Assembly (NCBI GenBank): GCA_002431845.1
Contig: DJEH01000037.1
Location: forward strand, 1-50,116
Direction: 5' to 3'
DNA from: Prevotellaceae bacterium UBA5903
GTDB taxonomy: Bacteria; Bacteroidota; Bacteroidia; Bacteroidales; Bacteroidaceae
DNA length: 50,116 nt
Shown: piece by piece, positions 41,058 to 50,116 of the stretch
Layout of the letters: each line of letters starts with the position of its first letter
Numbering within the stretch: position 1 is the first letter of the stretch
Notes under the pieces: model-generated
The model's database searches: none
What the model was told of the DNA's origin: nothing
Seen by the model: the letters and a program-made list of their open reading frames with translations, nothing else
Translations under genes and position numbers: made by a program

Positions 41058-41690
41058 ATGAAACTTATATTTTTCCATGGTTTTGCCTCTTCTGGGGCAT
41101 CAGGAACAGTGCAACTATTGCGCAAAATTCTGCCTTCGGCCGAGGTTATTGCTCCCGATATTCCTGTTGATCCAAGCGAAGCATTGCCCATGTTGCAAAC
41201 ATTGGTAGAAACAGAACAGCCCGACGTAATTATCGGCACAAGCATGGGCGGAATGTACGCACAACAAATGCATGGCTATCTGCGCATTTGTGTTAATCCT
41301 GCTTTCCGCATGTCTACCATGAGCAAAACATTGCGTACTGGCGAGCACAAATGGCTCAATGGGCGCAAAGATAGTGCTAAAACGTTTAAGATTACAGCCG
41401 ATACTATTAAACACTTCAACCAAATGGAGCGGCACCAGTTTGAAGGCATTTCTGCTGCCGACAAAGAGCTATGCTATGGATTGTTTGGCATAAACGATAC
41501 CTTTGTTAATCCCGCAAATGCCTACAATACATTTATGAAATACTATGCACATGGCGAGCGCATTGAAGCAGGCCACGAACTCAACGACAAAGTTTTGCAC
41601 AAATACGTGCTACCACTCCTAAAACAACTATTGGGCAATAAATACGAAGAAGCTATTAAAGAGCCTCTACCCGACTACATGAAGTACTAA
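41058..41690 (+). CDS. YqiA/YcfP-like alpha/beta-hydrolase esterase
   Basis: 210 residues, cytoplasmic. The family opening F-F-H-G-F-A-S-S (about 5-12) is followed by nucleophile Ser62 in G-T-S-M-G-G, Asp147 in G-I-N-D-T-F-V and His173 in A-G-H-E-L, completing the catalytic triad. Small esterases of this family hydrolyse short acyl esters in vitro; the physiological substrate is unknown. A single gene with its own promoter, followed by a repeat copy. Confidence 0.85.
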   Translation: MKLIFFHGFASSGASGTVQLLRKILPSAEVIAPDIPVDPSEALPMLQTLVETEQPDVIIGTSMGGMYAQQMHGYLRICVNPAFRMSTMSKTLRTGEHKWLNGRKDSAKTFKITADTIKHFNQMERHQFEGISAADKELCYGLFGINDTFVNPANAYNTFMKYYAHGERIEAGHELNDKVLHKYVLPLLKQLLGNKYEEAIKEPLPDYMKY

Positions 41691-41775
41691 CGCTGTTTAG
41701 CAAATCCATATTGAAGCAAGTGTGTAAAGATTTTAATGAGCCAATAACACTCATTCTTTACGCACTTGTTTTTTA

Positions 41776-41848
41776 TAAGTAGGTGTTCAAAATTCATATC
41801 AATTAATATTGGACTTAATTATATAATTTAATTTTGAATGCCTACTTA
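41776..41848. repeat. Dispersed palindromic repeat, copy E (73 bp)
   Basis: Begins TAAGTAGGTGTTC and ends GAATGCCTACTTA. Its length equals that of copy C, and the two align end to end in opposite orientation. It is the clearest standard form of the element and is located between the esterase gene and tamB. Confidence 0.8.
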
Positions 41849-41927
41849 TTTCGGCTTCTATCAAGATAAAAAAGCACGAATTGCTTATTTATGCACACAC
41901 TTAGTTTTAAGCTTTGCTTAAATAAGT

Positions 41928-41935
41928 TATCTTTG
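41928..41935 (+). promoter_or_regulatory. -7-like element just before tamB
   Basis: TATCTTTG fully matches TAnnTTTG, with TTTT (three of four) 19 bases upstream at 41905-41908. It ends only 4 bases before the tamB ATG, so a transcript from it would have almost no leader. Either the message is leaderless or the match is chance. Confidence 0.4.
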
Positions 41936-41939
41936 CAAT

Positions 41940-44900
41940 ATGAAGAAACTTAAGAAAGTGCTAAAGTGGAGCGCTATTGCTTTAGTATCGCCTATTGCAT
42001 TGTTCCTCTTATTAGCTATATTAGTATACATACCTCCCATTCAAAACTTTGTTGTACACAAAGTTGCCGAAAATATGTCGGAGCGGATGGGAATGAACAT
42101 AAGCATTGACAAGGTAAGATTGGCCTTTCCTCTCGACCTTGCCATTCACCACATGACGGCTATTGAAAAAGGCGACACACTGATTAACGCAAACCATATG
42201 CGCCTTAACGTAAGGTTGCTTCCTTTGTTTAAAGGGCGAGCCGACATAGACGGCTTTAGCCTTTATGGATTGCAACTTGACACCAAGAGCTACATCTCTG
42301 ACACACACATCAAAGGCATAGCAGAAGAGCTAACCGCAACGAGTCATGGCATTGAGTGGGAAAAGGAATATGTTAATATCAACCATGCTCATTTGCGCGA
42401 TGCTAACTTTATGGTAGCCCTAAGCGATACGGCACAAAAAGATACTACTGAAAGCAAAGCTAAGTGGAAAATTAATGTGGCGAAAGCCAATATTGAACGG
42501 TCTAAAATACGGCTTTCAATGCCTGGCGATAGCATGCGTATCTACGCTAATTTAGCTAAAGTCTCTCTGCACAATGGTGTGTTTGATACTGGCAAGAACG
42601 ATTATGCCGTTCAGTCATTGCAACTCCGTTCGTGCGATATTAACTACGACTTGCCCTACATAAAGCCCTCTCGTGGACTTGACATTAACCATCTCGGTAT
42701 TAGCCAACTTACGTTACTCCTTGACACTCTCAGCTACAACCATCAAGGTACGCTGCGAGCTGGCGTACGTGCACTTTCGCTCAGAGAGAAGTGTGGATTG
42801 AATGTGGTTAAACTCAAAGGTGGAGTGTATATGGACACCGCTCAGTTGCGTCTGCCAGCTTTAACTATTCGCACTTCGGAATCAAACATTACAGCACAGG
42901 TTGCATTTGACTTTCGTTCATTCAGCACAGGACAAGGCGGACATTGCAAGGCTTATATCAATGCCAATATTGGCAACAAAGACATCCGTAACATTGGTCA
43001 AGCCTATTTAAATAAGCAATATCTAAGCATGTTGCCCACACAGCCACTTATGGTTAAAGGGGTTGTTATGGGCAATATTGACCATCTTAACCTTGCGGAT
43101 TTAAGCATTAAAGTGCCTTCTGTGGCTCAACTTTCAGCCCATGGATATGTGCGCAATGTATTAAAAAATTGGCGTAGTGGAAAGGTTAATTACAACTTGC
43201 AAACACAAAATCTTTCGCTCGTTCGGCGCATTGTTCCGCCCTCTCTTAGTAGTACAATCAACATTCCTAATGGCATTTCATCAAAAGGGTGGATAAGTTT
43301 TCGTGGCAACGCATACGAGGCTTACATCAAAGCCTTTTGTGGTAAAGGTAACATCACTGCTAAGGCACGCACAAACCTTAAACAAGAGAGCTATCAACTT
43401 GCAGCCATCGCACGCAATTTTCCTATCTCAACGATTGTTAAAGGCATACCACTGAGTCCATTTACAGGAAAAATACAAGCCTCAGGCCGTGGTTTCAATG
43501 TGCTATCGCCATCAGCATCGCTCAATGCACAAGCCAGCATCAATGCGCTTGCCTACCAAAGTTACAATTTAAGTGGCATTTCGCTTCGTGCTCAATTGCA
43601 ACAAGGCAAGGCTGTAGCACACTTTGTGGCTAACAATCCGTTGCTACAAGGCACGGGCAAAGTAAATGCCATTTTAGGGCGAAACTTGTATGATATTGCA
43701 CTCAATGTAGAGTTGCCCGAACTTGATTTACGCAAGTTGGGCATACTCTCTGACACGCTAACTATGGGCACCACCATTCAGCTTAAAGGCCAAACCAACA
43801 AGGCTTTTACAGCCTATGCGCTTAATGGTAGCATCACAAACAACCACTTTACAACGCCCACGATGAGTGTCATGGCCAAGGATATTTACTTTGACCTTAA
43901 CACCAATGCCGATACTACAACAGCCTTTGTATCGGCAGGCGACTTACGCTTGCGCATGGCTTCGAAAGGGAACATTCCTTACCTTTCGGCACGTCTTAAC
44001 CGCTTTGTTACAGAACTTTCAAAACAGGCTAAAAACTATAACATTGACCAAAAAAAGCTCAAAACGCTCTTGCCCTCTATGTCGTTTATGGTGGATGCCG
44101 GACGCGACAATCCGCTCTACAACATTGCTCGCATGAAAGGTTATGCCTTTAATTCTGCCATGATACACCTACACACACATCCCCTAACAGGAGTGAATGG
44201 TGATGCACGTATGGGCGGGCTCAGCATGGGTGCACTCTTGCTCGATACCATCAATACACATATCTACCAAGACAGCACCGGCGTGCAAATGGCAGGACTT
44301 GTTAAGAACAACAAGAAGAACCCCAATCCACTTGAAATAAAAGCCAAATCATACTTGATGAAATCGGGTGCAGGCATAGAACTTACCTATTTCGATAGCG
44401 AGGGCGAAAGGGGTGTAGACGTTGGCTTGCAAGCGCTTTTACAAGAGGATGGCATCAACATTCACCTCTATCCGCAGCACCCCATATTGGCCTATCGAAA
44501 CTTTACGGTCAATAAGGATAACTTCATATTTCTTGGAAACAACAAGAGCATACGGGCCGACGTTGATCTGTTAGCAGACGATGGAACGGGCTTGAAAATT
44601 TATGGCGAACCCAACGACACGGTGAACGATATTACACTCAGTATTAACCAAGTTAATCTTGGTGAACTATCAACCGTATTGCCCTATATGCCCAAACTTA
44701 ATGGTATGCTTAGTGGCGATATTCACATCACAGACAACTGGCACAACAAGCAAATGTCTGCCATGGCTTCGCTCAATGCCAACAACTTTAGCTATGAGGA
44801 CATGCCGCTTGGTAATGTGGGTATCGACGCTATTTACTTGCCTAAAACAGGGGGCGAACACCATGCATCTGCCTTTATCAGTTCTAACGACGAAGAGGTA

Positions 44901-46508
44901 TTGGCTTGCAACGGCACCTATTACGATAAGAATGGTGGACACTTTGAAGGCAATGCACAACTGCACGACTTTCCACTGCAAATGCTCAACGGCTTTATGG
45001 TTGGCACTGACGTAGCACTTAAAGGTATTGCGGCAGGCGATCTAAACGTGAATGGTACTTTTGACAAACCATCTATCAATGGTACACTCAACCTTGATTC
45101 GGCTCATATCTACTCAGACGTGTATGGTTTTGACTTTGTTACAGACAATCGTGCTGTTAATATCAACAATAGCAAAATCGTATTTAACAACTATAATCTC
45201 TACTCTACAGGCAAAAATCCACTGGTACTTAACGGCACTTTTGATATGTCAAACTTCGAACACATGCGCATGGACTTTGCGATGAAAGCCGATAACTTTG
45301 AGCTTATCAACACACGCAAAAAGGCTCAGTCTATGCTGTTTGGAAAAGTTTACGCCAACTATCTTGGCACACTCAAAGGCACCACAGACAACCTGTCGTT
45401 GCGCGGCAAACTTGAAATTCTTGACCGAACTGATGTTACCTATATCTTGAAGGATTCTCCCCTATCAGTAGACGACCGTTTGCACGACCTTGTGCAATTT
45501 ACCAACTTTGCTGACACCACTACAAACGAGGAGACAAAGGCCATTTCGCCCACTGGCATTGACCTTACACTGGGCATATCTATTAGCGATGCAGCCTTGT
45601 TCCACTGCAATCTTAGCAACGATGGACAAAGTTATGTAAACCTTGAAGGAGGGGGCGACCTCACACTGCGCATGACGCAACAAGGCGATATGCGCATGAC
45701 CGGACGCTTTACTACAAATAGTGGCGAAATGAAATATCAGCTACCTGTCATACCGCTCAAAACATTTAACATTGTACAAGGTTCGTACGTTGAATTTACT
45801 GGCGACGTGATGAACCCAACGCTTAATATTGAAGCTAAAGAGCGAACAAAAGCACTTGTTAGTGAAGACGACAAACCACGATCTGTGGCTTTTAATGTTG
45901 GTGTGAAACTAACTAAGCCTCTCAAAGATATGGGACTTGAGTTCACCATCGAAGCTCCCGAAGACCTTAATGTTCAAAACCAATTGGCGGCAATGTCTAC
46001 CGAACAACGTGGCAAAGCAGCTGTCACAATGATGGCTACTGGCATGTACATGACCGATGAAACCATGATGTCGGGCTCTGGCTTTAAAGCAAACAATGCC
46101 CTCAATGCCTTTTTACAAAACGAAATACAAAACATTGCTGGCTCTGCACTCAAAACCATTGACATAAACCTTGGAGTTGAAAGTGGCACTTCACAAACAG
46201 GAACTTCAACAACCGACTACTCTTTCCAATTTGCCAAACGCTTTTGGGGTAATCGCATCAGTGTTATTATTGGTGGCAAGGTATCAACGGGTGCTGACGC
46301 TACAAACTCTGCCGAGAGTTTCATTAACAACATCTCTGTTGAATACCGACTCGACCAGGGTGCCACTCGCTATGTCAAATGTTTCTACGACCGCAATACG
46401 CAAGATCCACTCGAAGGACAACTCACTAAGACGGGTGTAGGCCTTGTGTTGCGACGCAAAACCGACCGCCTTGGCGAACTCTTTATCTTTAAAAAGAAGA
46501 AGAAATAA
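41940..46508 (+). CDS. tamB: TamB-like translocation and assembly module protein
   Basis: 1522 residues. One N-terminal membrane anchor (about residues 11-31) precedes a very long periplasmic part rich in short beta-strands with repeated I/L-x-G-x patterns (AsmA/TamB-type lipid-groove fold). The C-terminal DUF490/TamB domain covers roughly 1130-1500, where D-V-M-N-P-T-L-N-I-E-A, T-G-R-F-T-T-N-S-G-E and the closing Y-R-L-D are recognisable. TamB bridges inner and outer membranes and works with TamA in outer-membrane protein assembly or phospholipid transport. The next gene is a TamA homologue 58 bases downstream, confirming the assignment. Confidence 0.9.
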   Translation: MKKLKKVLKWSAIALVSPIALFLLLAILVYIPPIQNFVVHKVAENMSERMGMNISIDKVRLAFPLDLAIHHMTAIEKGDTLINANHMRLNVRLLPLFKGRADIDGFSLYGLQLDTKSYISDTHIKGIAEELTATSHGIEWEKEYVNINHAHLRDANFMVALSDTAQKDTTESKAKWKINVAKANIERSKIRLSMPGDSMRIYANLAKVSLHNGVFDTGKNDYAVQSLQLRSCDINYDLPYIKPSRGLDINHLGISQLTLLLDTLSYNHQGTLRAGVRALSLREKCGLNVVKLKGGVYMDTAQLRLPALTIRTSESNITAQVAFDFRSFSTGQGGHCKAYINANIGNKDIRNIGQAYLNKQYLSMLPTQPLMVKGVVMGNIDHLNLADLSIKVPSVAQLSAHGYVRNVLKNWRSGKVNYNLQTQNLSLVRRIVPPSLSSTINIPNGISSKGWISFRGNAYEAYIKAFCGKGNITAKARTNLKQESYQLAAIARNFPISTIVKGIPLSPFTGKIQASGRGFNVLSPSASLNAQASINALAYQSYNLSGISLRAQLQQGKAVAHFVANNPLLQGTGKVNAILGRNLYDIALNVELPELDLRKLGILSDTLTMGTTIQLKGQTNKAFTAYALNGSITNNHFTTPTMSVMAKDIYFDLNTNADTTTAFVSAGDLRLRMASKGNIPYLSARLNRFVTELSKQAKNYNIDQKKLKTLLPSMSFMVDAGRDNPLYNIARMKGYAFNSAMIHLHTHPLTGVNGDARMGGLSMGALLLDTINTHIYQDSTGVQMAGLVKNNKKNPNPLEIKAKSYLMKSGAGIELTYFDSEGERGVDVGLQALLQEDGINIHLYPQHPILAYRNFTVNKDNFIFLGNNKSIRADVDLLADDGTGLKIYGEPNDTVNDITLSINQVNLGELSTVLPYMPKLNGMLSGDIHITDNWHNKQMSAMASLNANNFSYEDMPLGNVGIDAIYLPKTGGEHHASAFISSNDEEVLACNGTYYDKNGGHFEGNAQLHDFPLQMLNGFMVGTDVALKGIAAGDLNVNGTFDKPSINGTLNLDSAHIYSDVYGFDFVTDNRAVNINNSKIVFNNYNLYSTGKNPLVLNGTFDMSNFEHMRMDFAMKADNFELINTRKKAQSMLFGKVYANYLGTLKGTTDNLSLRGKLEILDRTDVTYILKDSPLSVDDRLHDLVQFTNFADTTTNEETKAISPTGIDLTLGISISDAALFHCNLSNDGQSYVNLEGGGDLTLRMTQQGDMRMTGRFTTNSGEMKYQLPVIPLKTFNIVQGSYVEFTGDVMNPTLNIEAKERTKALVSEDDKPRSVAFNVGVKLTKPLKDMGLEFTIEAPEDLNVQNQLAAMSTEQRGKAAVTMMATGMYMTDETMMSGSGFKANNALNAFLQNEIQNIAGSALKTIDINLGVESGTSQTGTSTTDYSFQFAKRFWGNRISVIIGGKVSTGADATNSAESFINNISVEYRLDQGATRYVKCFYDRNTQDPLEGQLTKTGVGLVLRRKTDRLGELFIFKKKKK

Positions 46509-46566
46509 GGCTCGTTTTACTTGCCTTTAACGCACACTTTCTTACACACTAACGCTACCAATATCC

Positions 46567-49062
46567 ATGCATTCTATGCGTAAACATATTCTTTTTATAG
46601 CCACAATATGCCTCATTATGTTTGCTTTTGCAGCCTGTTCCACCACCAGGTCTATACCCGATGACGAACAGCTCTATACGGGCATTGACCACATAAGCTA
46701 TCAAGACAATCCTGCCGACTTGTGGAAAAAGAAACGCGACTCTGTAGGTGTTATCACAGCCGTAGCCAATGCCGTAAACAAACTTAACAAGGTGATTGAG
46801 GGCACATCTACTCTGAGCATTGATTCGCTCCTAATAAAGAACAAAAATCAACTCACCAAAGAAGAACGTAAGGCGCAAAAGCAAGCACGTAAGCAAACAC
46901 TTGCCGACTTTTCTACCGCACGCGAGGAGGTTGAAGCCGTATTAGCTTATCCACCCAACAACGCTATATTTGGCTCATCATCCATGAGTTGGCCTTGGAA
47001 AATAGGGCTTTGGTTACATAATGGACTATACGATGCTAAAGGCAAATTAGGCAAATGGATATACCAAAAGTTTGCTACAGACCCAGTACTAATAAGCCAA
47101 GTCAGTCCTGAAATGCGTGCCAAAGTAGCCACTAACACACTGCATAATTATGGCTACTTCCATGGCAAAGTAAACTATAACATACTCTCTGAAAAGAACC
47201 CCAAAAAGGCTAAGATAGCCTACAATGTATATGCAGGCCAACTCTACAGGCTTGACTCTATTGCCTATATTAATTACCCAAGCTCTATCGACAGCATCCT
47301 GCGTGCCAACAACAAAGAACGCTTGTTGCAAAAGAACGATGCTTTCAGCGTAGTTAAACTTGCCAACGAGCAAACGCGCATAGAGACCCTACTGCGCAAC
47401 AACGGCTACTATTACTATGCCGCTGCCAACACCACTTATAAGGCAGATACATTACAGCGCAAAAACTATGTTCAGTTGCGCATTATGCCTATTGCCAACC
47501 TAAACGAAAAAGCTACCCACCCTTGGTACATAGGACATACATACGTGAGTGTGCGTAACTATGACAACGAACCACTTGAGCAACAACGCACGTTCAGAAA
47601 CTACACATTCAGCTACTCTGGCAAGAAAATGCCCCTACGTGCTAACATGTGGCTTCACGCCATTACGCAGCGCAAGGGTGAACGTTACAGTCTATCACAG
47701 CAGCAAACCACCCTCGAAAAGATTGGGCAAATGGGTGTACTAAGCCAAATGGATGTAAGCTATGTGCCACGCGACACTTCGGCCACTTGCGACACACTCG
47801 ACATGGTGGTAACAGCCGTTATGGACAAGCTCTACGACTCTACCTTTGAGATGAACGCCACGATGAAAAGCAACCAACAAGTGGGTCCTGGCATCAGTTA
47901 CGAACTTGCCAAGCGCAATGCCTTTAGAGGTGCTGAGAAGGTATCATTCAAAATTTTTGGTTCTTATGAATGGCAAACTGGAGCTGGTTCACAAGGTAGC
48001 AATTCCCTACTCAACTCCTACGAACTTGGCACACAATTATCGTTTAAGTTTCCACGTTTTGTGTTTCCTGGCATCAGCAGACGTAAAGTGCGTTTCCCAG
48101 CATCTACCCAGTTTGCTCTTGATGCCGATTGGAGAAATCGCTCAAAGTTTTTCAATATGCTTAGTTTAGGCCTAAGTGCCAACTACCATTGGTACAAGCG
48201 CGAAACCGCACAGCACGACCTCACACTCTTCAGTCTTGATTTCGACCGACTAAACCACACTACTCACACATTCGACTCTATCATGTCTGCCAATCCAGCA
48301 CTCTATGTGTCTATGCGCAACCAGTTTGTACCTTCGCTCTCTTACACCTTTACCTATCAAAGTCGTAGTTGGCGCAAAGCCCCTTGGTGGGTTCAACTCT
48401 CTGTGAAAGAGGCTGGCAACATCACGTCGGGTATCTATGCCATTTGCGGTCAGTCGCTTAATAAAAAGAATAAAGAACTACTTGGAAACCCCTTTGCACA
48501 ATACATAAAATTCACAGCCGAGGCACATAAGCTCTTTAAATTCACCCAAAGCCTGCAATTGGCTACAAGGCTCTTTGGAGGCATTATCTATAGCTACGGC
48601 AATAGCTTTTCAGCTCCCTATTCCGATCAATTTTATGTGGGTGGAGCCAATAGCGTGCGTGCATTCACCGTACGCTCTTTAGGCCCTGGCAGCTATCGTC
48701 CTGCAAACACTAAGTACGCCTATATTGACCAAACGGGCGACTTTAAGCTCGAAGCTAATGCCGAATTGCGTGCCCGTTTGTTTGGCGACTTACATGGAGC
48801 CATCTTCCTTGATGCAGGCAACGTATGGACCTTGCGTCAGGATGCGCAGCGCCCTGGTTCGCAGATTACGCTTAGCACGCTCAAAAACATAGCTCTCGGA
48901 ACAGGCGTGGGTATTCGCTACGACCTTGATTTTCTTGTATTGCGTCTTGACATGGGCATTGCCTTGCATGCTCCTTATCAAACAAGCAAAAATGGCTTTT
49001 ACAACATTGAGCGATTTAAAGACGGACTTGGCATCCACTTTGCCATAGGATACCCCTTCTAA
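46567..49062 (+). CDS. tamL: TamL: lipoprotein-type TamA/Omp85 outer-membrane assembly protein
   Basis: 831 residues from ATG 46567 (a second ATG three codons on is also possible). The N-terminus ends in a lipobox, A-F-A-A-C, with Cys24 as the lipidated residue, so the protein is a lipoprotein as well as a barrel. This is the Bacteroidota TamL form, unlike the plain signal peptide of enterobacterial TamA. POTRA-like segments occupy about 190-470. The Omp85 barrel (about 490-831) has F-Y-V-G-G-A-N-S-V-R-A-F, G-D-L-H-G-A-I-F-L-D-A-G-N-V-W and the terminal Phe of the outer-membrane beta-signal. It is encoded directly after tamB. Its TAA stop is the first part of repeat copy F. Confidence 0.9.
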   Translation: MHSMRKHILFIATICLIMFAFAACSTTRSIPDDEQLYTGIDHISYQDNPADLWKKKRDSVGVITAVANAVNKLNKVIEGTSTLSIDSLLIKNKNQLTKEERKAQKQARKQTLADFSTAREEVEAVLAYPPNNAIFGSSSMSWPWKIGLWLHNGLYDAKGKLGKWIYQKFATDPVLISQVSPEMRAKVATNTLHNYGYFHGKVNYNILSEKNPKKAKIAYNVYAGQLYRLDSIAYINYPSSIDSILRANNKERLLQKNDAFSVVKLANEQTRIETLLRNNGYYYYAAANTTYKADTLQRKNYVQLRIMPIANLNEKATHPWYIGHTYVSVRNYDNEPLEQQRTFRNYTFSYSGKKMPLRANMWLHAITQRKGERYSLSQQQTTLEKIGQMGVLSQMDVSYVPRDTSATCDTLDMVVTAVMDKLYDSTFEMNATMKSNQQVGPGISYELAKRNAFRGAEKVSFKIFGSYEWQTGAGSQGSNSLLNSYELGTQLSFKFPRFVFPGISRRKVRFPASTQFALDADWRNRSKFFNMLSLGLSANYHWYKRETAQHDLTLFSLDFDRLNHTTHTFDSIMSANPALYVSMRNQFVPSLSYTFTYQSRSWRKAPWWVQLSVKEAGNITSGIYAICGQSLNKKNKELLGNPFAQYIKFTAEAHKLFKFTQSLQLATRLFGGIIYSYGNSFSAPYSDQFYVGGANSVRAFTVRSLGPGSYRPANTKYAYIDQTGDFKLEANAELRARLFGDLHGAIFLDAGNVWTLRQDAQRPGSQITLSTLKNIALGTGVGIRYDLDFLVLRLDMGIALHAPYQTSKNGFYNIERFKDGLGIHFAIGYPF

Positions 49063-49104
49063 GTAGGTCTACGTTAATTGATATGAATTTTGAACACCTA
49101 CTTA
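49060..49104. repeat. Dispersed palindromic repeat, copy F (45 bp, internally deleted)
   Basis: Starts TAAGTAGGTC and ends GAACACCTACTTA, with the AATTGATATGAATTTTG inner motif of the family, but is shortened between the ends. The leading TAA is the tamL stop codon. Confidence 0.75.
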
Positions 49105-49152
49105 ACAATTAGTTATCACCTAAGGATTTCACTTCATTACACCCCCAACAAA

Positions 49153-49196
49153 CAAGCATCGATAGCCCACATACTTATTGGTACTATCGATGCTTG
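49153..49196. terminator. Bidirectional terminator between tamL and the convergent gene
   Basis: A perfect 13-bp stem, CAAGCATCGATAG (49153-49165) with CTATCGATGCTTG (49184-49196), and an 18-base loop, between two convergent genes. The plus-strand side is followed by CTCTATTTATTTATT; the minus-strand side by TTTGTTGGGGG. Moderate terminator for both directions. Confidence 0.65.
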
Positions 49197-49231
49197 CTCT
49201 ATTTATTTATTAATTCGTTTTCAAGCCACTG

Positions 49232-49951
49232 CTATCTTATCGTGTCAGAATGAGTTGCATTATGCTCAGTTGTAGTAGCTGGAGTGGCGGTTTCAGTTTC
49301 GTCTTTTTCATCGTTTTGCTGCGCTTCTTCGGCACGTTTGCGGCGTTGCCAATAGAGCCAACGAGCATGGCGAACCGAATCTTGTATGCGCATGCTATCT
49401 TCGTGAGTAAGACCTGGAGGAGTTGTATCTATCGGTTGTTTGGGCACATTAACTATAGTGTCTGCAGCCACTGCCGGCTTAGGTTCGGCATTGTTCCAAT
49501 TGCCTATGTAGTTGCGCCAATACGGATAGGTAGCCCCCATTGCCACAAGAATAATAAACAGCAACACCCACAATCCATAACGCTTCAATAGCTTTTTTAC
49601 CTTCGCAACTCTATGTCGTGGCTTCTTTACCTTTACCGAAACCGATACTTCTGCATCGTCTGTCGAACGAAGTTCATTACGCTCTTCGGGTAAGTCGGGA
49701 TGTGGTTGTTCTATCGCATCCACAGGCTCTTGCTGTTCGGTATTTTCGGTTTCAGTTTGTTGTTGCGAAGCCGCTGTATAAGTATAACCCACCGGCAATC
49801 GAGGCGGAATATTGGTTGTGCTGCTCTCACTTCGAGCAAAACCTAACGAACGCAAGTGGGGTTCGTTGGCATGTATAGGTTGCTTTTCAACATCTTGATG
49901 ATCGTTGTTGGCAAGCCCCTCTATATTTGATTTTTTATTGTTATCTTCCAT
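49232..49951 (-). CDS. Hypothetical single-span membrane protein
   Basis: 239 residues, not recognised. The N-terminal ~115 residues are hydrophilic and rich in Gln, Glu, Pro and Asn, probably disordered. A basic stretch (K-K-P-R-H-R-V-A-K-V-K-K, about 108-119) precedes a single membrane helix (about 127-146, W-V-L-L-F-I-I-L-V-A-M-G). The C-terminal ~90 residues are charged and low in complexity, with Arg/Trp-rich H-A-R-W-L-Y-W-Q-R-R-K-R near 195-206. The positive-inside rule puts the N-terminus in the cytoplasm. The context (convergent with tamL, alone on its strand) gives no functional clue. Confidence 0.6.
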   Translation of the reverse strand: MEDNNKKSNIEGLANNDHQDVEKQPIHANEPHLRSLGFARSESSTTNIPPRLPVGYTYTAASQQQTETENTEQQEPVDAIEQPHPDLPEERNELRSTDDAEVSVSVKVKKPRHRVAKVKKLLKRYGLWVLLFIILVAMGATYPYWRNYIGNWNNAEPKPAVAADTIVNVPKQPIDTTPPGLTHEDSMRIQDSVRHARWLYWQRRKRAEEAQQNDEKDETETATPATTTEHNATHSDTIR

Positions 49952-50053
49952 CTTTGTATATACGTCAAATACAATGGCAAAGTTAATACTTATTGCATTT
50001 ATTTAGTCAAGTATTCCGAAATATTTTGACATAGTATGTACATTGTATTTTTC

Positions 50054-50116
50054 TAAGTAGGTGTTAAAAATTAATTGTATAAATGAATCTTTTTATTTTC
50101 ATATTTGAAGCACTTT
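50054..50116. repeat. Dispersed palindromic repeat, copy G (left end, continues past the window)
   Basis: TAAGTAGGTGTTAAAAATTAATTG matches the left end of copies D and E with one or two changes. No right end is seen before the window ends, so it may be complete outside or decayed. Confidence 0.6.

Overview
The window looks like a chromosomal stretch from a Bacteroidota bacterium, most likely order Bacteroidales and Prevotella-like. The reasons are the family content (S46 dipeptidyl-peptidase, lipoprotein-type TamA, Oar-type TonB-dependent receptor, carboxypeptidase-like domain plus barrel proteins, dockerin-bearing GH31), the repeated -7 element TAnnTTTG upstream of genes, and the lack of obvious Shine-Dalgarno sites. 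The genus is an inference; no rRNA is present to settle it.

Layout. 0.1-3.6 kb: a HlyD adaptor and two ABC-2 permeases (drug-efflux type export operon). 3.7-6.8 kb: three glycosyltransferases. 7.0-9.2 kb (minus): folA and a secreted 5'-nucleotidase, overlapping by 4 bases. 9.3-13.0 kb: etfB-etfA-acyl-CoA dehydrogenase operon. 13.2-16.0 kb: a multi-span membrane protein and a von Willebrand A lipoprotein. 16.6-29.0 kb: a peptide natural product (RiPP) locus, described below. 29.2-33.7 kb (minus): an ENPP-type phosphodiesterase followed by an Oar-like TonB-dependent receptor. 33.8-37.7 kb (minus): a large modular GH31 glycosidase. 38.0 kb: tRNA-Gln(CTG). 38.4 kb: a 23-bp tandem repeat array. 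38.8-40.9 kb (minus): S46 peptidase. 41.1 kb: YqiA-like esterase. 41.9-49.1 kb: tamB and a lipoprotein tamA (tamL). 49.2-50.0 kb (minus): a single-span hypothetical protein.

The most interesting content is the 16.6-29.0 kb locus. A near-perfect Bacteroidales promoter precedes a radical SAM/SPASM enzyme. Three repeats of one two-gene unit follow. Each unit is a 77-82 residue precursor peptide with a 24-residue leader ending in Gly-Gly, exactly five core cysteines and a conserved C-terminal tail, followed by its own ~780-residue outer-membrane plug/barrel protein. A single C39-peptidase ABC exporter closes the locus. The simplest reading is that one maturase modifies three cysteine-rich peptides, one exporter removes the leaders and moves the peptides across the inner membrane, and each peptide has a dedicated outer-membrane partner acting as exit channel, immunity factor or cognate receptor. 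Each peptide and its barrel gene are separated by a strong hairpin, which could favour peptide over barrel expression. An IS982-like transposase remnant sits between units 2 and 3. I do not recognise this exact arrangement as a described system.

A second theme is a dispersed palindromic repeat with ends of the type TAAGTAGGTGTTC. Seven copies are present in intergenic spaces, in both orientations, and two of them supply the stop codon of the preceding gene.
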